NCBI GenBank assembly: GCA_036384795.1
Contig: DASVLP010000040.1
Coordinates: forward strand, 1-5,437
Direction of reading: 5' to 3'
DNA from: Andeanibacterium sp036384795
GTDB lineage: Bacteria; Pseudomonadota; Alphaproteobacteria; Sphingomonadales; Sphingomonadaceae
Length of the DNA stretch: 5,437 bases
The translations under genes were made by a program, and so were the position numbers. How positions within the stretch are numbered: position 1 is the stretch's first letter; the number at the start of each line of letters is the position of its first letter. Under the pieces are notes generated by a model that was given only the letters and a program-made list of their open reading frames with translations, had not been told where the DNA came from and ran no database searches. Positions 1 through 4,735 of the stretch are shown piece by piece.

Positions 1-143
1 TCGGCCGGATCGAGCCCCGCGCGCTCGAGCGCGGGCTTGACCGAAAACGAACCGAGCGTCGCGCCGGGCGTCGCGTTGAATGCGCCGCGGTAGGCCTTGC
101 CGATCGCGGTGCGGGCGGTGGAAACGATGACGGCATCACGCAT
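1..143 (-). CDS. Acetyl-CoA acetyltransferase/thiolase family protein, N-terminal part only
   Basis: This is the first 47 complete codons of a thiolase; the rest lies beyond the left edge of the window. The ATG is at 143-141 and the protein begins MRDAVIVSTARTAIGKAYRG. This matches the usual thiolase opening, a beta strand followed by ART-x-IGK and then a GAF-type segment. Thiolases carry out the CoA-dependent cleavage or condensation of 3-oxoacyl-CoA in the cytoplasm. The catalytic Cys and His residues are outside the window, so degradative and biosynthetic types cannot be told apart. A TAGGAAAG ribosome binding site at 159-152 overlaps the stop codon of the upstream dehydratase gene, and only 14 bases separate the two genes, so they are almost certainly co-transcribed. 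Seen: the N-terminal motif and the spacing. Inferred: participation in beta-oxidation-like acyl-CoA metabolism together with the neighbouring hydratase. Confidence 0.88.
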   Translation of the reverse strand, partial: MRDAVIVSTARTAIGKAYRGAFNATPGATLGSFSVKPALERAGLDPA

Positions 144-157
144 GGGGATGTTCTTTC

Positions 158-607
158 CTAGAAATACAGCAGGCTGAGCCATTCGGCGACGTAGGCGGGT
201 TTCTCCTCGCCCTCGATCTCGAGCGTGACTTCGGCGGTCTGGAGCCACTGGCCGGGTCGCTTTTCCTCGAACCCGGCGAGCTTGAAGTGTGCGCGCACCC
301 GCTTGCCCGAATGCACCGGCTGGAGGAAGCGCACGCGGTTGCCGCCGTAGTTCATCGCCATCTTGAGGCCGTCGGGCCGTTCGATATCGCTCTTCTCGGT
401 CAGCACCGGGATCAGCGACAGGGTCAGGAAGCCGTGCGCGATCGTGCTGCCGAACGGCGTCAGCTTGGCCATCTCGGGGTTCACATGGATGAACTGGTGG
501 TCACCGGTCGCGTCAGCGAACTTGTCGATCATCGCCTGGTCTACCAGCAGCCAGTCGGAGGTGCCGATCGGCTGGCCGATCCTGGCCTTGAGATCCTCGG
601 GGGTCAT
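158..607 (-). CDS. MaoC/NodN-family hot-dog enoyl-CoA hydratase (dehydratase)
   Basis: A 149-residue single hot-dog-fold protein, the normal size for stand-alone MaoC-like (R)-specific enoyl-CoA hydratases. The hydratase-2 signature is clear: FADATGDHQFIHVNPE holds the catalytic Asp36 and His41, followed by GSTIAHGFLTLSLIP with His58-Gly59. The opening and this block resemble mycobacterial HtdZ (Rv0130) and rhizobial NodN as I recall them. The expected reaction is hydration of trans-2-enoyl-CoA to 3-hydroxyacyl-CoA in the cytoplasm. A longer reading starts at TTG 619-617. I prefer ATG 607-605 because GGAG at 617-614 then sits six bases upstream as the ribosome binding site, whereas the TTG start would place that GGAG inside the coding region. 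The next gene downstream, 14 bases away, is a thiolase, which fits a shared acyl-CoA pathway. The physiological substrate cannot be read from the sequence. NodN-like annotation would be equally acceptable and does not imply nodulation. Confidence 0.93.
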   Translation of the reverse strand: MTPEDLKARIGQPIGTSDWLLVDQAMIDKFADATGDHQFIHVNPEMAKLTPFGSTIAHGFLTLSLIPVLTEKSDIERPDGLKMAMNYGGNRVRFLQPVHSGKRVRAHFKLAGFEEKRPGQWLQTAEVTLEIEGEEKPAYVAEWLSLLYF

Positions 608-610
608 TCG

Positions 611-631
611 CGGCTCCAATGTGGGGAGCCG
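611..631 (-). promoter_or_regulatory. Hairpin containing the ribosome binding site of the MaoC-like gene
   Basis: A perfect 7-bp inverted repeat pairs 611-617 with 625-631 around a 7-base loop (618-624). In the minus-strand transcript it reads CGGCUCC, loop CCACAUU, GGAGCCG, then CGA and the AUG at 607. The second arm contains the GGAG ribosome binding site, and the start codon lies three bases past the stem. If folded, the hairpin would hide the ribosome binding site. It could be a translational control element, a weak processing or termination structure after the acyltransferase gene, or chance in GC-rich DNA. A second GC palindrome (648-660, GCGCG stem) lies in the same 73-base gap. Neither is followed by a T-run, so a classical terminator is unlikely. 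Confidence 0.4.
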
Positions 632-680
632 GGTTCATGGCGCAAGAGCGCGCGGCGCGCAACTTGGGCGCAAACCCTGC

Positions 681-1781
681 TCAGGGCGCGGGCGATACCT
701 GCAGCGGCCGCCCCGGCGGATGGACGTGGAGCCAGCGCTGGACCGGCTTTTCGAACCAGCGGTAGATCAGCAGCGAGGCTGCGAACACCGCCGCGAGGAA
801 CGCGGCCACGTCGACCCAGCCGAATTGCACGCTTTGGTCGATGAACCCGAGCTTGTAGAGCGTGAGCAGCGGGTAGTGGATCAGGTAGGTCGCGTAGCTG
901 GCATCGCCCAAGGCGCGCAGCGGCTTGCTGCCCAGCACACGGGCGAGCGGCCCGCGATCGAGCGCGAGGGCGAGCAGCAGCGCCGCGAACCCTGCCGGGA
1001 CGAAGGCGATCGCGGGCAGCCCGGCGAGCAAGCCCACCGCAAACCAGGCCGCGCCCCCGATGCCGGCGAGGAATGCCGCGCCGCGCGTGCCGCAAAGCTC
1101 CTGCCACAGGCGGCACAGCACCATCCCGAGCGCGAACTCGGCAAGGCAGCGCCACAGGCCGAAGCGCGGCACGTCGGCGCCGAGGCTGGTCTTCCCGAAC
1201 GCCGCGAACAGCACGAACAGCGCCGCGCACAGCAGCGCCGCGCAGGCCAGCAGCGCCGGGGGCCGCAGCCGTTGCCAGGGAAGGCCGATGACCGCGAACG
1301 GGAACACGATATAGGCGGCGAGCTCGGTGCTGATCGACCACGCCGGATCGTTCCAGGCGAGCGCACGGGTGAAGCCCCAGTTCTGCACCAGCAGCAATTG
1401 CAGCGGCAGCTCGGCGAACGGATAGTGCGACGCATCGCGCCCGGTCGCCAGCAATACCGCCGCGAACAGCGCGAGCCCGCCAAGCACCGCGGCATGCAGC
1501 GGCCAGACCCGGGCGAAGCGTTTCCACCAGAACCGCGGCGCTTCGGTGAGCCCGCGCTCGGCGATCCGCTCGCCGTAGTTGAGCCACATCACGAAGCCCG
1601 AGAGCATGAAGAACACGTCGACCGCGAGGTATCCCTTGCCGAGCACCGCGATCGCGGCGTGCGGCAGCAGCGCCTTCAGCGACAGCCGCATGTGGAACAG
1701 CACGACGAACCATGCCGCGATTCCGCGAATGCCGGTCAGCGCGTCGAGCTGCGGCACGCGGCTGGTCGCACCTCCGCTCAC
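681..1781 (-). CDS. Acyltransferase-3 family integral membrane protein (O-acetyltransferase of a surface polysaccharide, putative)
   Basis: A 366-residue, strongly hydrophobic protein with about ten predicted membrane segments, the usual size for OafA/ExoZ-type acyltransferase-3 proteins without an extra SGNH domain. The hallmark R-x10-H motif is present as Arg19...His30 in LTGIRGIAAWFVVLFH. Further family blocks follow: DVFFMLSGF at 55-63, RFARVWPLH at 88-96 and WSISTE at 148-153. Near the C terminus come a YLIHYPLL segment and a WFEKPVQRW end, also typical. Such proteins move acyl groups, often acetyl, across the inner membrane onto glycans. The start is GTG 1781-1779, whose GTGA overlaps the TGA of the upstream ligase gene by four bases, which indicates translational coupling; AAGG lies nine bases upstream. 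An alternative in-frame GTG at 1757 follows GGAGG (1775-1771) by about 13 bases and would shorten the protein by eight residues. Context suggests that the acceptor is the XrtA-associated glycan (inference); the acyl group and site are unknown. Confidence 0.9.
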   Translation of the reverse strand: MSGGATSRVPQLDALTGIRGIAAWFVVLFHMRLSLKALLPHAAIAVLGKGYLAVDVFFMLSGFVMWLNYGERIAERGLTEAPRFWWKRFARVWPLHAAVLGGLALFAAVLLATGRDASHYPFAELPLQLLLVQNWGFTRALAWNDPAWSISTELAAYIVFPFAVIGLPWQRLRPPALLACAALLCAALFVLFAAFGKTSLGADVPRFGLWRCLAEFALGMVLCRLWQELCGTRGAAFLAGIGGAAWFAVGLLAGLPAIAFVPAGFAALLLALALDRGPLARVLGSKPLRALGDASYATYLIHYPLLTLYKLGFIDQSVQFGWVDVAAFLAAVFAASLLIYRWFEKPVQRWLHVHPPGRPLQVSPAP

Positions 1782-3175
1782 GCGGGCGAGCCTTGCGCGA
1801 CGGGCTTGGCCGCGCGGCGGGCCCCGCCCTTCGCGGCCGCGCGCTTCTTGCCCTCGCTCGCCGCGCGTTCCTGCTCGGCGCGACGGACCATCGTCCAGAG
1901 CGCGATCTGCAAGGCGATCAGCATGAACACGAACGGCTGGAACGCGATCCCGACGAACAGCGCGCCGACGAGATAGACGATCTGCCCGTTCTGCAGCGCG
2001 GTCGCGAGGTCGCGCAGCGGCCGGTCGGCGGGATCGTCGCGCTTCTTCAGCCGCCGGCGGATCCACTCCATGTGCCACAGCCCGAGCGCCTGGAGCCAGA
2101 GCCACAGAATGATTCCCGGCCAGCCCTGCTCGCCGAGCATCTCGAAATAGGCCGAATGGTACGCCCGGCCCTTGTCGGTCACCAGAATGGTTTCGGTCGA
2201 GCTTGCATTGGCATCGCCCGTCTCGACCAGCTTCTTGTAGCTGAAGCTGTTCGCCCGGTAAGCCTCGAACCCGCCGCCCAGCGGATGATCCTTCGCGTAG
2301 TTCCAGGTCCATTGCCACACCGCGACTCGGGTCTCGGCGGATTCGTCTTCCTGGTGGTTCTCGATCGTGCTCATCCGGTCGAGATAGCTCTGCGGCAGGA
2401 ACGGCACCGCGATCGCCGCGGCCAACGGGGCGAGCATCGCGTAGACGAACCTGTGCCTGGCGCTGCGCAGCAGCAGCGCGGCCATCAGCGCCGCGCACAA
2501 CAGACCGGTGCGTGCCTCGGTGCCGACCGGGATCAGCAGGCAGGCGAAGATCAGGGCGGCGGCGAACAGCTTCACTCGCCAATCGGGCGGGAAGATCGTG
2601 CCGTATTTCGTCAGCCACAGGATCAGCGGGATCACCGCGATCGCGACGCAGGCGATGGTCGAGCTTTCGTAGAGCCCGGAATTGTCGCTGACGAAGAAAT
2701 AGAGCGTGCCGTAGCCGCCGCCGCCGGCGACCGTCTTCAATCCGCCCGAGATGATGATCGCGGCGATCGACAGCACCATCACCAGCACCGTCGCCTCGAT
2801 CCTGAGGCGCGTGCGCAAAGTCAGCGGCAGGAAGATCGCGAACACCAGCGCCTTCCACACCCAGCTCCACTTCTCCCATCCGAACTGCGGGAACGCCGCC
2901 CAGGTGGCGGTGAGCGTGACATAGGCGAGCAGCGCCACCATCAGCCCCTGGCGAAAGGTGAAGCGGGCGCCCTGCTTGTTGTCGGCGAGCAGCCAGCCGG
3001 CGAACGCCGCGATGAACGCGATCAGCGAGAACGGCACCATCGGGGTGAGCGTCCAGCCGATCTTCTGCGGCGCGAGGATGTCGATGTAGATGTAGGCGAG
3101 CACCCACACGAACGGCCGCCGCAGTCCCGCCGCGAGCAGCCCGAAAGTGAACAGGAACAGGAACGCGTCAAGCAT
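1778..3175 (-). CDS. Putative O-glycosylation ligase, exosortase A system-associated (O-antigen ligase/Wzy-like membrane protein)
   Basis: A 465-residue polytopic inner-membrane protein with roughly ten hydrophobic segments. The N-terminal block AYIYIDILAPQKIGW (about residues 27-41) is what I recognise from the exosortase A-associated O-glycosylation ligase family (TIGR03097). The O-antigen ligase/polymerase features are GTEARTG with Arg222, an ETR motif with Arg283 at the start of a large periplasmic loop, and YHSAYFEMLGEQGWPG with His340 just before the next membrane segment. In WaaL/Wzy-like enzymes, loop Arg and His residues are needed for glycan transfer from undecaprenyl carriers. The C-terminal ~40 residues are rich in Lys, Arg and Ala and probably cytoplasmic. 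The ATG start is preferred because it lies just before the stop of the small upstream gene (8-base overlap); its own ribosome binding site is weak (GACGG), consistent with translational coupling. The 3' end overlaps the acyltransferase start by four bases. Whether it transfers glycan to protein, as the family name suggests, or polymerises exopolysaccharide is not decided. Confidence 0.9.
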   Translation of the reverse strand: MLDAFLFLFTFGLLAAGLRRPFVWVLAYIYIDILAPQKIGWTLTPMVPFSLIAFIAAFAGWLLADNKQGARFTFRQGLMVALLAYVTLTATWAAFPQFGWEKWSWVWKALVFAIFLPLTLRTRLRIEATVLVMVLSIAAIIISGGLKTVAGGGGYGTLYFFVSDNSGLYESSTIACVAIAVIPLILWLTKYGTIFPPDWRVKLFAAALIFACLLIPVGTEARTGLLCAALMAALLLRSARHRFVYAMLAPLAAAIAVPFLPQSYLDRMSTIENHQEDESAETRVAVWQWTWNYAKDHPLGGGFEAYRANSFSYKKLVETGDANASSTETILVTDKGRAYHSAYFEMLGEQGWPGIILWLWLQALGLWHMEWIRRRLKKRDDPADRPLRDLATALQNGQIVYLVGALFVGIAFQPFVFMLIALQIALWTMVRRAEQERAASEGKKRAAAKGGARRAAKPVAQGSPA

Positions 3176-3347
3176 CGCCGTCTGCCGGCGGGAATGCCTG
3201 CTCGCGCGCGGGCGAGCGCCCCTTGAGCCACGGCTTCGCGGCTTTCGATTCGCTGCCGTCGCCGTCGAGATCGGCGCGCTGGAGCAGCCGCCAGACCGCG
3301 AGCGCCAGCAAGGCGTGCGTCAGGCCGATCGCGAAATAGTCGATCAA
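3168..3347 (-). CDS. Small single-pass membrane protein upstream of and overlapping the O-glycosylation ligase
   Basis: A 59-residue open frame beginning at TTG 3347-3345, with the in-frame segment MIDYFAIGLTHALLALAVWR then LLQRADLDGDG. I do not recognise a family. Residues 4-22 form one hydrophobic helix flanked by Asp3 on one side and Arg20/Arg24 on the other, suggesting the C-terminal tail is cytoplasmic. The tail holds a D26-x-D28-x-D30-G31 run like the first half of a calcium-binding loop, but the acidic residue expected at loop position 12 is absent (Ala37). Support for translation comes from a strong GAGGAAG ribosome binding site at 3361-3355, seven bases before TTG, and from a stop codon that overlaps the ligase start by eight bases. 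No ATG or GTG occurs in frame between the upstream in-frame stop and this TTG. It is probably an accessory or coupling peptide for the ligase (inference). The main doubt is whether it is conserved in related genomes. Confidence 0.68.
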   Translation of the reverse strand: MIDYFAIGLTHALLALAVWRLLQRADLDGDGSESKAAKPWLKGRSPAREQAFPPADGDA

Positions 3348-3354
3348 GGGGCGG

Positions 3355-3361
3355 CTTCCTC
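3355..3361 (-). promoter_or_regulatory. Ribosome binding site of the small membrane protein gene
   Basis: The minus strand reads GAGGAAG here, then seven bases, then the TTG start at 3347. This is the best Shine-Dalgarno match in the divergent gap and is the main reason for accepting the unusual TTG start. Confidence 0.65.
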
Positions 3362-3423
3362 GGGCTATCGTGGCGCGCCTTCCTAACCCGGGGCGGTTGA
3401 CGCGCCGTTAAGCTTGTGATGGC

Positions 3424-3428
3424 AGGAG
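3424..3428 (+). promoter_or_regulatory. Ribosome binding site deciding the glycosyltransferase start
   Basis: AGGAG here directly abuts an in-frame ATG at 3429, which is too close for initiation. It lies nine bases before the next in-frame ATG at 3438, which also gives the N terminus usual for the family (MRVLHVLDHSLP). The later ATG is therefore chosen. Confidence 0.7.
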
Positions 3429-3437
3429 ATGCGGGCC

Positions 3438-4664
3438 ATGCGCGTGCTCCACGTCCTCGACCACTCCTTGCCGATGCACAGCGGCTACACCTTTCGCACC
3501 CGCGCGATCCTGAAGGCGCAGCAGGCGGCGGGGATCGAGGTGCGCGCGGTCACGGGCTTGCGCCACGGACACGAGGGGCCGAGCCCCGAACGGGTGGACG
3601 GGCTGACGTTCGACCGCACGCGCGGCGATACGGGCGGCCCGGCGATCTATCGCGAATGGCGCGAGATCGGCGCGCTGTCGCAGGCGGTCGGCCGCTTGAT
3701 CCGCGACTGGCGGCCCGATGCGGTTCATGCGCACTCGCCGGCGCTGTGCGGAATGGCGGCGCTGCGCGCGGCGCGGCGCCACGGCCTGCCGCTGGTCTAC
3801 GAGATTCGCGCGTTCTGGGAAGACGCGGCGGTCGGCAACGGCACCGGCAGCGAAGGCTCGCTGAAGTATCGCCTGACCCGCGCGCTCGAAAACCGCGTCG
3901 TCGCCGGCGCCGACGCGGTGGTGACGATCTGCGAGGGCCTCAAAGGCGATCTCGTCGCGCGCGGATTCGACGCCCGAAGGATATCGATCGTGCCCAACGG
4001 GGTCGATCTTGCGCTGTTCGGGGATCCGCCGCCGCGCGACGCAGCGCTCGCAGCGAAGCTGGCTATCGGCGCCGGCCCGGTGATCGGCTTCATCGGCAGC
4101 TTCTACGACTACGAGGGAATCGACGACCTGATCGCGGCGATGCCGGCGGTCGTCGCCGCGCACCCCGACGCCCGGCTGCTACTGGTCGGCGGCGGGCCGA
4201 TGGCCGACGCGCTGCGGCAGCAAGCGCAGGCGTCGCCCGCGGCTGGGGCGATCCATTTCGCCGGCCGCGTGCCGCACGGCGAGGTCGAGCGCTATTATTC
4301 TTTGTGCGACGTCATGGCGTATCCGCGCAAGCGCAGCCGGCTGACCGACCTCGTCACCCCGCTGAAGCCGCTCGAGGCGATGGCGCAAGGCACGCTGGTC
4401 GCCGCGTCGGACGTCGGCGGCCACCGCGAGCTGGTCGCCGACGGCAGGACCGGGATGCTGTTCGCGCCCGACGATCCGGCGGCCTGCGGTGCGGCGCTCG
4501 CCCGGCTGCTCGGCGCTCAAGGCGACTGGGAGCGCCTGCGCGAGGCGGGCCGCGCCCACGTTCGCGCGCACCACGATTGGGCGCGCAATGTTGAACGTTA
4601 TCTCGATATTTACCAAAACCGGCTAGGGGTTTCGCCGAAGGGTCGCATTCCCGCCGCAGCCTGA
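3438..4664 (+). CDS. GT4-family glycosyltransferase, PEP-CTERM/exosortase A-associated type
   Basis: A 408-residue GT-B fold glycosyltransferase of normal length. The opening MRVLHVLDHSLPMHSGYTFR is characteristic of the exosortase A-associated glycosyltransferase family I know as TIGR04063 (Daro_2409 type). The N-terminal acceptor domain includes HAHSP at 97-101 and the LVYEIRAFWED segment. The hinge region has IVPNGVD (184-190), then the C-terminal Rossmann domain starts with GFIGSF (217-222) and carries LLLVGGGP. The nucleotide-sugar site has LVTPLKPLEAMAQG with Glu313 and SDVGGHREL (324-332). In classical GT4 enzymes two Glu residues seven apart (E-x7-E) bind the donor. Here the upstream acidic residue is Asp304, one position further away, as I believe is usual in this family. 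It should act in the cytoplasm, adding a sugar from a nucleotide donor to a lipid-linked glycan; the sugar is unknown. It is divergent from the ligase, which belongs to the same XrtA gene set. An ATG nine bases earlier (3429) is a less likely start. Confidence 0.94.
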   Translation: MRVLHVLDHSLPMHSGYTFRTRAILKAQQAAGIEVRAVTGLRHGHEGPSPERVDGLTFDRTRGDTGGPAIYREWREIGALSQAVGRLIRDWRPDAVHAHSPALCGMAALRAARRHGLPLVYEIRAFWEDAAVGNGTGSEGSLKYRLTRALENRVVAGADAVVTICEGLKGDLVARGFDARRISIVPNGVDLALFGDPPPRDAALAAKLAIGAGPVIGFIGSFYDYEGIDDLIAAMPAVVAAHPDARLLLVGGGPMADALRQQAQASPAAGAIHFAGRVPHGEVERYYSLCDVMAYPRKRSRLTDLVTPLKPLEAMAQGTLVAASDVGGHRELVADGRTGMLFAPDDPAACGAALARLLGAQGDWERLREAGRAHVRAHHDWARNVERYLDIYQNRLGVSPKGRIPAAA

Positions 4665-4680
4665 ACAGCGGGCGCGGCGG
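4651..4680 (+). terminator. GC-rich hairpin across the glycosyltransferase stop codon (possible weak terminator)
   Basis: CCGCCGC (4651-4657) pairs with GCGGCGG (4674-4680). After one bulged A (4658), GCC (4659-4661) pairs with GGC (4671-4673), giving a 10-bp stem around a 9-base loop that contains the TGA stop. No T-run follows, so it does not look like a standard intrinsic terminator. It could still slow polymerase or protect the transcript 3' end before the next gene at 4736. Confidence 0.25.
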
Positions 4681-4735
4681 CTCGGGACGGGGGTCTTCCA
4701 AAAGTGGCGCAAGCAGTGACGAAGGTGTCGGGATA

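Larger units (their letters stand above)
3348..3437. promoter_or_regulatory. Divergent intergenic region expected to hold promoters for both XrtA-associated transcripts
   Basis: The three-gene minus-strand cluster and the plus-strand glycosyltransferase are transcribed away from this short gap, so both promoters should lie in or close to it. A TTGACG at 3397-3402 on the plus strand resembles a -35 element, but no convincing -10 follows at 16-18 bases. On the minus strand GATAGC at 3368-3363 could act as a weak -10, again without a clear -35 partner. The sequence is locally less GC-rich around 3408-3420 (TTAAGCTTGTGAT), which would help opening. The placement is by geometry; the exact promoter elements are not resolved. 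Confidence 0.4.

Noticed and set aside
633..667. Weak promoter-like pair upstream of the dehydratase gene (TTGCGC, 17 bases, CATGAA on the minus strand)
   Set aside because: Each hexamer matches the consensus at only about three of six positions, which is not better than chance here.
363..1976. 537-codon plus-strand frame
   Set aside because: It is antisense to the dehydratase and acyltransferase and yields Gln/Arg/Glu-rich low-complexity sequence without any recognisable domain, as expected for a GC-rich shadow frame.
681..3107. An 808-codon minus-strand frame that includes the acyltransferase and continues open through most of the ligase region
   Set aside because: The part upstream of 1781 lies out of frame over the ligase and gives Arg/Ala/Asp-rich sequence with no domain, whereas the ligase frame gives clear membrane segments and motifs. 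It is a high-GC open frame, not a fusion protein.
1712..3226. 504-codon plus-strand frame antisense to the ligase
   Set aside because: The composition is dominated by Arg, Glu, Gln and His with no domain. The opposite strand carries a well-supported membrane protein.
3372..3379. GGCGCGCC palindrome in the divergent gap, considered as an operator
   Set aside because: An 8-base GC palindrome is common by chance in DNA of this composition, and no second copy with helical spacing is visible.
3408..4163. 251-codon minus-strand frame opposite the glycosyltransferase
   Set aside because: It is a mirror of the codon pattern of the strongly supported glycosyltransferase, with no motif or ribosome binding site of its own.
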